Counted from the stretch's first letter, positions 1-10,537 are shown. The stretch: DNA of 32,202 nt from Welwitschia mirabilis (GCA_051453625.1 JBOZIK010000001.1:93016940-93049141); one strand, 5' to 3'. The notes: a model not told the origin generated them from the letters alone. Made by a program: numbers and translations.

Positions 1-588
1 AAGAAGTATATGTTAAGCAACCTCAAGGTTTTTCTAATCCTTACAAACCTGAATATGTCTAGAGACTTAACAAAGGCTTATATGTGTTTAAACAAGCTCC
101 CAGAGCATGGTATGAAAAATTTTTATTATTCTTGCTTTAACACGGTTTTTCTAAAGGCTCCATTGATAGAACTTTATTTAGAAAGGTTTCGAATAATAAT
201 TTAATTCTAGTGCAATCTATATTAATGATATTATTTTTGAATCAACAAATGAAAAATTGTCAAATGGTTTTGTAAAACTCATGAGTTCTGAATTTGAAAT
301 AAGCATGGTTGGACCTATAAATATGTTTTTTGGTTTACAAATTCAGCAACATAAATAAAGAATCTTTATTAATTAAAAGAAATACTCTTTAAATTTAATA
401 AATAAATTCAAACTAGAAAATGCAAAGTGTATAAACTTTCCAATGGTCACAAATGTTAAACTTTCTTTAGATGAATATGGCAAGGATGTGGATCAAAAGG
501 TATATCACAATATTATTGGAAGTCTATTATATTTAATGGTTAGTCACCTCGATATAATCTTTAGTATTAGTTTGTATGCCAGGTATCA
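1..588 (+). pseudogene. Ty1/copia (Sirevirus-like) reverse transcriptase, first copy, decayed
   Basis: Translated across frames, this stretch reads as the middle and end of a copia reverse transcriptase, which copies element RNA into DNA in the cytoplasmic particle. Visible blocks are K-Q-P-Q-G-F near the left edge, A-P-R-A-W-Y-E around 100-118, a degenerate Y-x-N-D-I catalytic block near 217-235, the L-Q-I-Q-Q block near 335-352 and I-I-G-S-L-L-Y-L near 512-538. It enters from outside the window and ends at an N block. Several in-frame stops and at least one frameshift make it non-functional. The second Asp region is altered: the second copy downstream keeps Y-V-D-D while this one reads Y-x-N-D. 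The superfamily call is firm. The Sirevirus call rests on the downstream third gene and purine tracts. Confidence 0.85.
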
Positions 589-1112
589 NNNNNNNNNNNN
601 NNNNNNNNNNNNNNNNNNNNNNNNNNNNNNNNNNNNNNNNNNNNNNNNNNNNNNNNNNNNNNNNNNNNNNNNNNNNNNNNNNNNNNNNNNNNNNNNNNNN
701 NNNNNNNNNNNNNNNNNNNNNNNCTTAATTCTATTGCAAATCTATGTTGATGATATTACTTTTGGATCAGCATATGAAATCTTCTCAAATGATTTTGTAA
801 AACTTATAAGTTTTTAATTTGAAATAATCATGGTTGGCCTTGTAAGTATGTTTTTGGGTTTACAAATTCAGCAACGCAAATAGGAAATCTTTATTAATCA
901 AAAAAAATACTTCTCAGATTTGATTAAAAAGTTCAAAGTGGAAAATACAAAGTGTATGGATTCTCCAATGGCCACAAATGTTAAACTTTCTTTAGATAAA
1001 CATGGCAAGAATGTGGATCAAAAAGTATATCATAGTATTATTGGATGTCTATAATATCTAATGGGTAGTCACCCAGATATAGCCTTTAGTATTGGTTTAT
1101 GTGCTAGGTATC
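201..1112 (+). repeat. two direct copies of one RT segment flanking the gap
   Basis: Bases 201-588 and 724-1112 encode the same RT segment in the same orientation with the same order of blocks. Start to start they are about 523 bp apart. They differ by many substitutions and carry different stop codons, so this is not a simple duplicated read. It could be an old tandem duplication, recombination between two family members, or two elements joined wrongly across the gap. Confidence 0.8.
589..723. other. assembly gap (135 N)
   Basis: All bases are N. The gap separates two partly overlapping copies of the same RT segment, so the assembly here may be unreliable. Any reading frame drawn through it is an artefact. 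Confidence 0.99.
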
Positions 1113-1655
1113 AAAGTAAACCTAAGAAATCACATCTTATAGCTGCAAAGAGAATACTTTGCTATGTGAAAGGTACTCTAGATTTTGGTTTATGATTTTC
1201 AAATAATACTCCTTTAAGCTTAATGGGATATAGTGATGCAGATTGAGCTAGATGCAAAGATGATCACAAAAGCACAAGTGGTAGATGTTTTTTCTTTAGA
1301 AATTATCTCACAACCTGGTATAGTAAAAATAATGCTCTATATCTCTTTCTACCACTGAAGTTGAGTACATAGTTGCTGTATCATGCTACACTCAGACCTT
1401 GTGAATGAAAGAAACCTTGAAGGACAAGGGACTAAATATTATAGAAGTACCAATTCTTTATGATAACTCAAGTATAATTCAAATAGCTCACAATCCCATC
1501 CAACACACTTGCATGAAGCACATCGATATCAAGTACCATTTTATTCATGAATTAGTAGAAAAGAAAATAATATCTTTAAAGTATGTATGGACAGAAGATT
1601 AATTGGCCGATATTTTTACGAAATCTTTATCTTTAGATCATTGTATTACTTTAAT
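724..1655 (+). pseudogene. Ty1/copia reverse transcriptase end and RNase H, second copy, decayed
   Basis: This region starts again inside RT: the Y-V-D-D catalytic block is present at about 743-757, followed by the same L-Q-I-Q-Q and I-I-G-C-L-x-Y-L blocks seen upstream. It then runs on into RNase H, with A-A-K-R-I-L near 1143, S-D-A-D followed by a stop where Trp is expected (about 1233), K-S-T-S-G-R near 1270, and a clear RNase H end at 1405-1655 (N-P-I-Q-H-T, K-H-I-D-I-K-Y-H-F-I, L-A-D-I-F-T-K). RNase H removes the RNA strand of the RNA-DNA hybrid. The 1405-1602 stretch is the longest open piece and ends at a TAA that replaces a Gln codon just before L-A-D-I-F. Multiple stops show it is dead. 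The pol gene ends near 1655. Confidence 0.88.
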
Positions 1656-2280
1656 TTGATCTTTCTAGAAAATATTAAAATGGTTTAGAGAATAGGGCTC
1701 AAGTCCAAAAAGGACTTGTCTTACATAGCCTCATTTGAATAATAAAATTCAGTGGGGGGTTCAAATCTTTACTTTTTATATATATTTGAACTTTGATCAA
1801 CCTTCTTTCTAAGTAGGGCGACTACTTTTCTCTCAGATTTTATACTGTTAAATTTTCTTTTTACTGGGTCGACCATACATTTAGTTGGATCAATCAGTTA
1901 AGTCCTAGTTTTTCTTATAAGATCCTATAGCAACTGGGTTGACTAAATAATTATTTTTAGTCAACCTCTTTTAAGCGTTTTTTCTAGTCACATCAGGTCG
2001 ACCTCTCCTTTCTTTTAGGTCGACCAAGTTTTATTCGGATTTTGACTGTAAAGTTTTCATCTCATAGGGTTGACTACCCAATTAGTTAGGTTGATCACCA
2101 CCTTACTATTTAGTTTTTAAAATTTTACATAGGTGGACTTACCGTTAATTGGTCACCTGCGTTTAAGACGGTGTGTCACAGATTTTTAAAATCTGCCTGT
2201 CCTTTGTCTTTTATTATCTTTTTTAGCCCTTGTTCTATCATTTTCTGAGCTTCTAAGAGACCCTCTTTAACTTTTTCCAT
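1656..2280 (+). other. spacer between pol and envelope-like gene
   Basis: No coding signal is seen. The stretch holds a G-rich run at about 1753-1758, the paired-site array at 1796-2157 and a perfect palindrome at 2179-2195 (CAGATTTT, one base, AAAATCTG). In Sireviruses a non-coding spacer between pol and the third gene is usual. Confidence 0.6.
1796..2157 (+). repeat. array of paired GTCGAC-like sites in the spacer
   Basis: Six pairs of GTCGAC or one- to two-base variants (GTTGAC, GTCAAC, ATCAAC) start at 1796/1817, 1868/1889, 1938/1960, 1997/2019, 2069/2090 and 2133/2152. Members of a pair are 19-22 bp apart. Pairs recur every 59-72 bp. Flanking text is also partly repeated (compare the ACTGT-AAA-TTTTC stretch before 1868 and before 2069), so the array grew by tandem duplication. 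Sireviruses are known to carry repeated palindromic motifs in non-coding DNA. Whether these are the same class is inference. Confidence 0.6.
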
Positions 2281-3309
2281 GTGCTTTCTCTCAGATATAG
2301 GCATAAAATAGCTTCTTCTCAGTCAAAAGAGGGATCTAGTAAAAGAAGAAAGAAAGTTATAGTCAAACCTCCCAGTTATGTGTTCTCCAGGATGAGCACT
2401 GAGCAGCTAAGACATTTTGAGAAGTATTTCGAGATCAGTCCTATTACTTTAGAGAGAACCTATGAACCAATGCAATTTCTCAACCTGAAGGAGGTCCAGA
2501 CTCTTCTAGAAGAAGTTAACTAGGGTTATTTTCTTCATGTTTCTAGCACTTGTCATCCTCTGGTCACCAGGTTATTCTACTTAAATGCTAGGTATGATGC
2601 CTCTCAATCTACCTTCATTACCTCAGTTTTTAACCAAGAAATGTGCATTACTACAGATCTTATAACTTTCCTCAATGGCCTTCCAAGAGGGAACTAGGGT
2701 GAGTACTGGCCCATGGTGGAGTTGTTCGAAGAGAAGGATGTAGTCACTCACCATATGTGTGGCACACACATCACTTGGAAAAAGACACTTAAATCTTCTC
2801 AGTTTCTTCCAAGATTTCGTCTTCTGCACCTGATTATGTATTACAACTTTCTCCCAGTTGCTAGGCATAGAGATGAGCTCTCCAACTATTGGGTCTTTCT
2901 TCTTTATGCGCTGGACCGAAGAAGAGACATAGATGCTCCTGGCATAATGTTCAAACATATGGCCAACCAGATTCAGCCACACAAACGGTGTGCCCTGCCT
3001 TATACTTCCCTCATTACTTAGATTTATTGTCACTTCGACATTCCTTATCTCGTCAGGTAGGAGATCCAAAATCCCATGGGGCCTATTAATCATGCCATGT
3101 TATCTAGGATGCACATCTTTAAGGAATCAACCACTCCCTCTAGGTCTAAGATTAAGGCCTATCAGAGCCCAGAAATCCCTTATCTCTTGCATAGGATAGA
3201 GTCATAGATTCATCACATCAAAGAGGCCTTGATTGCAAGTGGTACTCTAGTTGATGACACCTCTTAGAGTGAGGGTGCTCAGTCTTCTGAATCCCCAAAG
3301 TCTAATTAA
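2281..3309 (+). pseudogene. Sirevirus envelope-like / plant transposon protein, amber-interrupted
   Basis: One continuous frame of 343 codons follows pol. It is basic at the N-terminus (K-R-R-K-K near 2347). The middle and C-terminal parts resemble the plant-specific protein carried as a third gene by Sirevirus copia elements (putative plant transposon protein family): R-L-F-Y-L-N-A near 2569, L-N-G-L-P near 2674, R-L-L-H-L-I near 2821, F-L-L-Y-A-L near 2899 and A-L-P-Y-T-S-L-I-T near 2993. Its function is unknown. It has no clear signal peptide, so a true envelope role is doubtful. The frame has no frameshift but is broken by six stops, all TAG (2521, 2695, 3019, 3058, 3205, 3265), before a TAA at 3307. 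The true start is unclear because 2281 is GTG, so the initiating ATG may be lost. The opposite-strand frame at 2623-3093 is a shadow. Confidence 0.75.
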
Positions 3310-3367
3310 GTTATTATTATTTGTTTTCATCTAGTTTTTTTATGTCCTTCTTGTCCTTGATTTCATT

Positions 3368-3379
3368 AAAAAGGGGGAG
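3368..3379 (+). promoter_or_regulatory. internal polypurine tract
   Basis: AAAAAGGGGGAG is an uninterrupted purine run 240 bp before the LTR-proximal tract. Multiple purine tracts near the 3' end are a recognised Sirevirus feature. Its role is uncertain. Confidence 0.6.
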
Positions 3380-3607
3380 TATAATTTGTAACATCTTTGT
3401 CACTTCTTTGTATAGCAAATTGGCCCAAATGTAACTTTCAGCATGTAATGAACTTTTTGAGTAATACAAAAAAGATTTCTTTTTTAACCAAATTTCTGTT
3501 GATTTTTTTCCTAATACAAAACTCGTTTAAATTTAATTATTTTCAAAGTTAAATGAGTTAGAGAGATAACCTAGATGTCAAATTATTGTTTTTCCTCAAT
3601 TAATGTC

Positions 3608-3617
3608 AAAGGAGGAG
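3608..3617 (+). promoter_or_regulatory. LTR-proximal polypurine tract
   Basis: AAAGGAGGAG is followed by TT and then the LTR start TGTTGAG at 3620. Position and composition fit the primer for plus-strand synthesis. Confidence 0.65.
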
Positions 3618-3619
3618 TT

Positions 3620-4707
3620 TGTTGAGAACTACTTTTTATTGATTAATTTAATAAGTTTTTGTAAATTAGTTTTTTTGTAGGTACTTCCCAGCACCGGGCA
3701 ACCGACTGATCAAGAACTGTAACACTACTTTAGAATCGGGTGATCGCATATTACAAACTAGGTGAATGAACTAAGACAATATAAAGAAGACCAGTTTAGA
3801 CATGAGCAACCACCATCAGTACATGGGAAACCACATTTCACTCAGTTAGATCCAATCTAATAGTAGGATGAGCGACCAACAAGATTTTTATAGGCAACTG
3901 CATCACATGTAGTGAAACCTAATCTGATAGCAGTATAGGAAACCGACCAGATTTCTTTGGGCGACCACATCTCATCCAGTAAGAATCTATCTGATAGCAG
4001 TACGAGCAATCGAATAAAAATGTATCGGGCAACCACATTCTATCCAGAATCTTCTCTCATATGGTCAACCAAGTAAAAATAATTAAGGTGACCTAGTTAA
4101 GGGCAACCGATTATTTTCATGATGGTGACTGAATTTCCACTTGTACTGTACTGAGAAATCTATGACAAGAAAGGGTGACCAAACATTAGAATAAGGACAA
4201 TTATAGATGCAGGCGACCGAAGTCTTATGTAAGGTTGATCATACGATGGAGAAATGTAACCATTATGAGTACAATGGTTCATTAGAAAAAGCGCAACAGT
4301 TCCTTAAAAAGCACAACGGTCCACTTCTTCTCTTTGACTTGTTAAATCTGAGATTGAATACAAACTATCATACTTTCTCTTAGCACATCTGAACAATCTT
4401 CAAGTTCAGATTTTTGTTGTACTTGCATCTTTGTACTTTCTTGAGAAGGAGATTGTTGTACCTTAGAGAAGACATCTGTGCCTTAGTACATTCTTCTTTC
4501 TATCATTCATTTGTGATTGAGGATAAGCCTTAAAATCTTCATTGATTATGAAAAGTTATTTGATGAGCCTAAAAACCATTCTTGTGAGCAAATATATGCC
4601 AGCTAGAACAAAGAGTCTACAAAGATAAAGGGTGGTCTCTATCCACCATTAAATACTTTATTTTAGTGTTTCTTTATATTTATGGTTTTTATAGGTCATG
4701 GACAACA
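3620..4707 (+). mobile_element. 3' LTR of the Sirevirus-like copia element
   Basis: The LTR begins TGTTGAGAAC right after the polypurine tract and ends at CAACA (4703-4707), giving TGTTG/CAACA termini and 1088 bp, a usual Sirevirus LTR length. It carries a 67 bp tandem array (3825-4093). The right end abuts sequence homologous to the 5' LTR of the gypsy element, so this element appears to have inserted into the gypsy 3' LTR. The matching 5' LTR lies outside the window. The end point is inferred from termini and from where gypsy homology begins. Confidence 0.65.
3825..4093 (+). repeat. 67 bp tandem repeat in the LTR, four units
   Basis: Units start at 3825, 3892, 3959 and 4027, spaced 67, 67 and 68 bp. 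Shared text includes ACCACAT near the unit start and TCTGATAGCAGTA in units 2 and 3, which decays to TCTAATAGTAGGA in unit 1. Each unit carries two GCAACC or GCGACC-like sites. The second site of one unit and the first site of the next are about 22 bp apart. Similar sites occur upstream at 3698, 3740/3762 and 3806/3827. Confidence 0.75.
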
Positions 4708-5115
4708 AGGAAATAAAACTTAAAAGACTTATTCATCCCCCTATAGGATCGATCCTCTACTTTCAGGATTCATGTTAACTCCTCACTTCCTATAACTCAA
4801 GAAGTGTTAAAAGGTTAAAAATGATTACATCATGACATTATCACCTCAAAATCATTAGTCTATAATAAATAAAGTGGTCTAAATTCGTGGCTAATCACTA
4901 TTTACCATGTGTTTATAGTAAAATTACTTTTGAATAAACTTAATATAACTTTTTCATATGCAAGTTCCATGCAAAGCAATAAAGAGTAGAAAGTACACAC
5001 AAAAAAGAATATATATTCCACTAATCTACTTCAAAATAATACTAAAACTTTAAAAAATCATATCATAATTAAATGTAAGAAAAACATAAAAAGTACATCA
5101 AATTAAGCTCTGACA
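4708..5115 (-). mobile_element. 3' LTR of the gypsy element, truncated
   Basis: This 408 bp segment matches about 16718-17142 in direct orientation, including GTGGCTAATCACTAT and ATCATATCATAATTAAATG. On the minus strand it starts TGTCAGAGCTTAA at 5115. The remaining half is missing because the Sirevirus LTR lies against it at 4707. The two copies have diverged clearly, so the insertion is old. Confidence 0.8.
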
Positions 5116-6357
5116 TAGTCCTTTGTCTAGTTCTTGATAGTTCCTATTAAGTTATCTCCCAAGACTCATGAAATTTAATAATTTATCTACATTGAATTGA
5201 TCATTGGAAGTAATACCAATCCAACTTGTGTGAAGAGAACAAATTTCCTTCTTTAGTCTGGTGATTTCAGTTGTCATACTTTTAGTTAATCTAGTATAAT
5301 GATCAAACAGTTCTGCATACTAATCCATAAAGGATTTAATCAATGTTAAGTATTTAATTAACACATTTTGCATTTCTTTAATCTTCTTGAATTACTGTAA
5401 TTAGTGGCTATTAATTGCTAGTAACCTAAGTTAATCCTACTTGTACCAGTTTTGAGATAATGTCTTTTCCTGTAACATTCATGTTGAGTTTAAATATTTC
5501 TAATAAGTGGTTAATTAAGTTACAATTTTACAAATACTAAACCCCAAGTGGACTACTAGGGTTTTGATAGCGTAAAATTTTGTGAATTAGATAATGAAAA
5601 GGAAGATGACTTAATTATTAGGATCTAATAGTTTTTTATCCATACATCATTTAAAATTTTTAAGTAGAATTCCACATGATAAATAGTTGTCTGAAACATT
5701 AGTGATACTCTAGGAAAATTTCTAGTTAATACTTTTAATAAAATTATCTATATTGGGTTCAAAATCTCCCACTTCTATCCTCTTACTATTTCTAATGCAT
5801 GGGCTTTCAAAATGCTTTTATTTTTTGCTATAATAATAAATCTTTTTTTTTCTTTTTCACTTTATGATTCTCCTTCCAAGTAAGAACATTTTCATAGGGC
5901 ATTGCTGTGAATCACCCAATGATATCAAGATCAACTCTGATTTGAACATTTTATATAGAAGAAGAAAGAAAACATCCTCTACATTAGTAACAGTTGAAAA
6001 TTAGGTTTCTAGTTTAAGGCTAGGATAAAATTGTTTGATCTTCCAAGGAAAATAATTGTTTTTACAAGAAACTAAATAATCAGATTCTAAACTTTTAATC
6101 CTATCATAAATAAATTAAAAGATCTAGAGAAATAATGGTAACATATTAATTCATTTGTAAAAGTTCATTCAACCATACCTGCAATCTTGAATTTTTGTTC
6201 ATTAGTTAATGCTCTCAACTACTGTATGTTACCTTGCACAGTCATCTCCACTTTAGGTAGTGAAGCTCTTTTCTATTTTATTTCATAATGTTCCTGCTCA
6301 TGTTTTGACTATTCCTGTATTTTAGGAAGATTTTTTGCTATAGCTTTTTACTTTCAA
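5116..6357 (-). other. non-coding 3' region of the gypsy element
   Basis: No reading frame above background and no recognisable domain. The segment next to the LTR reads ACAAAGGACTA on the minus strand, a possible remnant of the polypurine tract. Long untranslated 3' regions are usual in Athila-type elements. Confidence 0.45.
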
Positions 6358-6893
6358 CTATATTTTAGCTTTGGTCTTAGACCCTTTTTTCATAGGAATT
6401 AATGTCTTCTCCATTTTTATAGCTTCAACTAATTTTCTCAGACTACTCTTGCTTCTAACTAATTCTTTATCCTTTTGTTTTCTTATATATTTCTTTGGCT
6501 CTTTCCTCGGTCTACTTTTTATCTTATCTTTTTCTTTTGGCATATTCTTTTGTTTAGTGTCATGCAACTATTTAGAGCTTGATTCTCTATTAGGAATTTG
6601 TTTAAATTATCTCGCTGACTTGTAACTTATTCCTGAATAGTGATAGTGCTGTCAACCTTCTTTTCTCTACCTTTAAAAGATCATTTGCTTCTAGTAACTA
6701 TTTGATTAACAGACTGAAAAGGTTCAAAATTCTGTTCCAACATTTTAGTCATTAGCTGCTCATTCACTTGTCCTTCTTCTTGTTACCTTTGTTTAATTTC
6801 TTTTCGACTTTGTGCTTTAGTTTTAGCTATGGAAGTCTTCTGTACCTACTTCCCTTTAGACTCCTTAGCAACCTTTATTTTTTCCTTTAACAT
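6358..6893 (-). pseudogene. lysine/glutamate-rich reading frame in the gypsy 3' region
   Basis: The open part, 6567 to 6358, encodes 69 residues that are over one third Lys and Arg (for example K-S-R-P-R-K-E-P-K-K near its middle). Upstream on the same strand, 6893 to about 6570 continues as a Lys/Glu/Gln-rich stretch in another frame. It is broken by stops that each fit one C-to-T change from Gln or Arg codons. It lies where Athila-type elements carry a third gene between integrase and the 3' LTR. No membrane segment is visible, so nothing here suggests an envelope protein. The composition suggests a nucleic-acid-binding or coiled-coil protein, but I recognise no family. Similar Lys-rich text can be followed weakly up to about 7440. 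Confidence 0.4.
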
Positions 6894-9130
6894 ATGTTTT
6901 CTCTTTTCTAGTGGATTTCTAATATTAAATTAGGTAATTAATTTAGGATATATTATCTATAAGTTTATACTAGGGATTTTTCTAGATATTTATATTAATT
7001 AGTAGTCTATCCTTGGAAAGGCATTTTAGTCACTAGTGATTTCTCTACTGGCTATTCTGCCAATTTCTTTTTAGACTTTTCTTCTTTCTTTGCATGTTTT
7101 TATTTTCTTAATTTCTTAAGTTAATTTTTTCTTATCTTCTAGCTTTTTTGTAATCGTTTGGTATTTCGTTGAAGATTTTCCTTTTTTAGTTTCTAAAGTC
7201 CCTTCTTTACTCTACATTTTTGAAATTACTGTAGCTTTCTCTAGTTCATTCTCTTTAATCTAGGTTAATTTCCTCTTTTTAAATTCTATAAGGATGTGCT
7301 AGTGTTCTGATGTATTTGTACCAATATCTTGTTGTCCTTAAGTATGTGTACAAGAATGGCTAGAAGGTTTAAAAAATAGAATCTGATAAGATTTGATTAT
7401 TTTCAACTCATTAGAGTTACTATTTTCCTACATTAACCTTTTTAATAGCAATGCTAAATGTCACATACCCTAAAATAATAAAAGAATGCATACGTTTTCA
7501 CATAAAAATATATGAAATCTATTTCTACAATATGTTTCTCCTAGCAAGCCATTTTCACTCTTTTCACTATTGACTACTTCCATTTGCCCTTAAAGAAACT
7601 TCTACTATAAAAACTACGAAAGAACAAGTTAATTAAAAATGGGAAGTTTAATAATAATAGGACAGAAATAAAAAATAATGTGTTTTATGTGAAGGAAAAA
7701 CAAAAATGAAGTTTATTTCTACTAGAATAACATTACCTCAATTGCAGAAGGATGCAGAATAATTCAGCAGTTGAGAAATTTCATGAAGGAAATATAGCAG
7801 TGACTTATTAAGCACAAGGAAACACAGGGTTAAAAGCAAATGAATTACGAGGTAGAAAGGTGTTTTGAAGGATTTTTAAATGTGTGAAGTGTGTAAATTT
7901 TGTATGAAGACACATGGAATTTAGCTATATTGACATGGTTCATAAAGTTAAGTTGCACATTTGTGCATATCAATGCATATTAGTAAGGACATGTGTTAGT
8001 ATATTGTAGGTTTTGGACTAGATATTTTCACCACTTTTGCATCATATTTGCATATAAGCATTGTTTAAAAATTACAGAAAGATGAAAGATAAGTTTTTAG
8101 TTGGTTAGATGTATAGTGATTTTAGAATTTTAATAATTGATTAGTCTCTAAACTCGATACTAGAATTGATGTCTTTACAGAGAAGGAATTCAAATATGAA
8201 AAATTATAACAGCAAGAATACTACCTTTTAATACTTTTATCTATTAAAACTATTTTCTTTAGTTGTTAAAATGATAAAAAAATAATAAGTATTAGGCATC
8301 TTAATTTATCATAGATTAGTGTTTCACTATTAGAGGGAATGTTAAAATTTAGATAGTGAATGGCAAATGTTTAGAGAGAATCTTATTATACTCAAGAACT
8401 ATTTGACATTGGAAAGGAATGTTAAGGTTTTATAAAGAGAGGAGATAATAATAGACCTATACACCTATAAAAATTTATCTTCCTAGCTTAAATTATAGTA
8501 AATGAAGAAATAGTTATAAATAAGTCAAGTGTTAGATATATACAAATAAAGAATTTTCATAGATAACCATAAAAGTATTACTCATAACATGATCTATGTA
8601 TCTTTTAATATGTTGTTTCATTTTATTTTCTACTAAATAAAACTGATCTATGTAGCAATAAATTGGCACAATACCATAATAGGTATAGTTCGCAGATAGG
8701 ACAAAGGATAGATTACTAACTATGCCCCTAGTGAATGGTACGACATCAACTTAGACCTTAGAATTTCTCCTCATAAAGTTTTAGACCATACCTAAAACAT
8801 TCTAAAATGTTTAAGTACTAAGCCCCATTAAACAATTCAACTCTAGAACCTTGGATGGTAGGCTCATGAGATCCAAATTGTTATTGTAGTATTTAGAAAC
8901 ACTAACCCTATGGATTATGAACATTGATTGCATAGTATATTTAGTTTTGATCTACTCTCTTACTAGTTGTGGAGATGTGTCTACCTTTGGATAAATGTAT
9001 GTTATATAATATTACCAGAACTATTATTTTAAATATATATAGTATTCATAGTATATATAGTAAAAGCATAATTTAGGCTTAGTTAAATAATAGTGCATGA
9101 TAAGTTGAATGACACATAGTCTAATTCCTC
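6894..9130 (-). other. gypsy 3' region upstream of the lysine-rich frame
   Basis: From 6894 to about 7440 there is weak Lys-rich coding text with many stops. From 7440 to 9130 I see no coding signal, only AT-rich sequence between the integrase end and the third reading frame. Confidence 0.4.
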
Positions 9131-10024
9131 AAGAGAGATTACCTTTATTAAATTCAAGGATTGCTTAACAATATTCTGATAATAGCAAGATTTTAAACAT
9201 TAAACATTCACTATAAAAGTACCATTCCCATCCAAATATATACGCAAAATTGATTTATTGGCATATTATTGAACAATGTTAAATGGACCTTGCCATATGG
9301 TTATCAATTTATTATGAATATGAATTAACCTAGAATTAAATAAAATAACATAATCACCTTTATTAAAGATTTTTCTGTATAGGTGCTTACCACGTTGAAC
9401 TTTTATTATTGCCTTCATTAAAAGTTGTTTATTTAGAGATTGTGTTCTTTATTCATCTAATAAGTTGAGTTAATCTATGCTATAATGGACATTGGTCAAG
9501 GTATTTATAGTGTTAAGGTAAGTAATGGTTTTTAGAAAGTAAAAAATAAGTTTAGTAGGCAATACACATTATTTTCCATAAACTAATTCATATGGTATAT
9601 AATCTAGAACATTCTTATAAGTTATTCTATAAGACCACAACACCTCATCTAACTTGTTACTCAAATTTGTCATGTGGGTGTTGATCATCTTAGTTAATAT
9701 TTGCTTTATTTCTCTATTATTCCTTTTTTCATTCCATTGGTCTATGGGTGATATGCGTTTACAACTATGTGATTAATTCCATTTGAAGTTCATAGTTTTT
9801 TCACCCTCTTGTTAAGAAAATGAGTTTCTTGGTAAAAAATTAAGATGGGAGGAAACCAAATCTTGGTAAAATATAACTTTTAAGAAATTTGTAAATTGTT
9901 TTTCCATCATTTTTTATTATTATAGTAGCCTTTATCCAATGTGTTACATAGTCTAGTGCTATAATGACATAAGATTTTTAATAAGATGAAGGTTCTATGA
10001 GTCCTATAAAATCTATTCCCCAAT

Positions 10025-10537
10025 NNNNNNNNNNNNNNNNNNNNNNNNNNNNNNNNNNNNNNNNNNNNNNNNNNNNNNNNNNNNNNNNNNNNNNNNNNNN
10101 NNNNNNNNNNNNNNNNNNNNNNNNNNNNNNNNNNNNNNNNNNNNNNNNNNNNNNNNNNNNNNNNNNNNNNNNNNNNNNNNNNNNNNNNNNNNNNNNNNNN
10201 NNNNNNNNNNNNNNNNNNNNNNNNNNNNNNNNNNNNNNNNNNNNNNNNNNNNNNNNNNNNNNNNNNNNNNNNNNNNNNNNNNNNNNNNNNNNNNNNNNNN
10301 NNNNNNNNNNNNNNNNNNNNNNNNNNNNNNNNNNNNNNNNNNNNNNNNNNNNNNNNNNNNNNNNNNNNNNNNNNNNNNNNNNNNNNNNNNNNNNNNNNNN
10401 NNNNNNNNNNNNNNNNNNNNNNNNNNNNNNNNNNNNNNNNNNNNNNNNNNNNNNNNNNNNNNNNNNNNNNNNNNNNNNNNNNNNNNNNNNNNNNNNNNNN
10501 NNNNNNNNNNNNNNNNNNNNNNNNNNNNNNNNNNNNN
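10025..10537. other. assembly gap (513 N)
   Basis: All bases are N. It falls between the integrase zinc-binding domain and the catalytic core. Reading frames through it on either strand are artefacts. Confidence 0.99.

Larger units (their letters stand above)
3310..3619 (+). other. 3' untranslated region of the Sirevirus-like element
   Basis: AT-rich, with no coding signal. It contains two polypurine tracts. The second sits two bases before the LTR and would prime plus-strand DNA synthesis. Confidence 0.6.

Noticed and set aside
443-817. 124-codon frame spanning the first N block
   Set aside because: It joins two separate RT copies through Ns. The two halves are annotated separately.
2623-3093. 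156-codon minus-strand frame opposite the envelope-like gene
   Set aside because: It is a shadow of the plus-strand frame, which carries the recognisable blocks and continues over 1 kb.
2281-3309. Genetic code with TAG read as an amino acid
   Set aside because: Other pseudogenes here also contain TAA and TGA stops, and CAG/TGG deamination explains the TAG bias in a silenced plant element.
6371-6625. 84-codon hydrophobic plus-strand frame
   Set aside because: It is the antisense of the lysine-rich frame; Lys codons read backwards give Phe and Leu.
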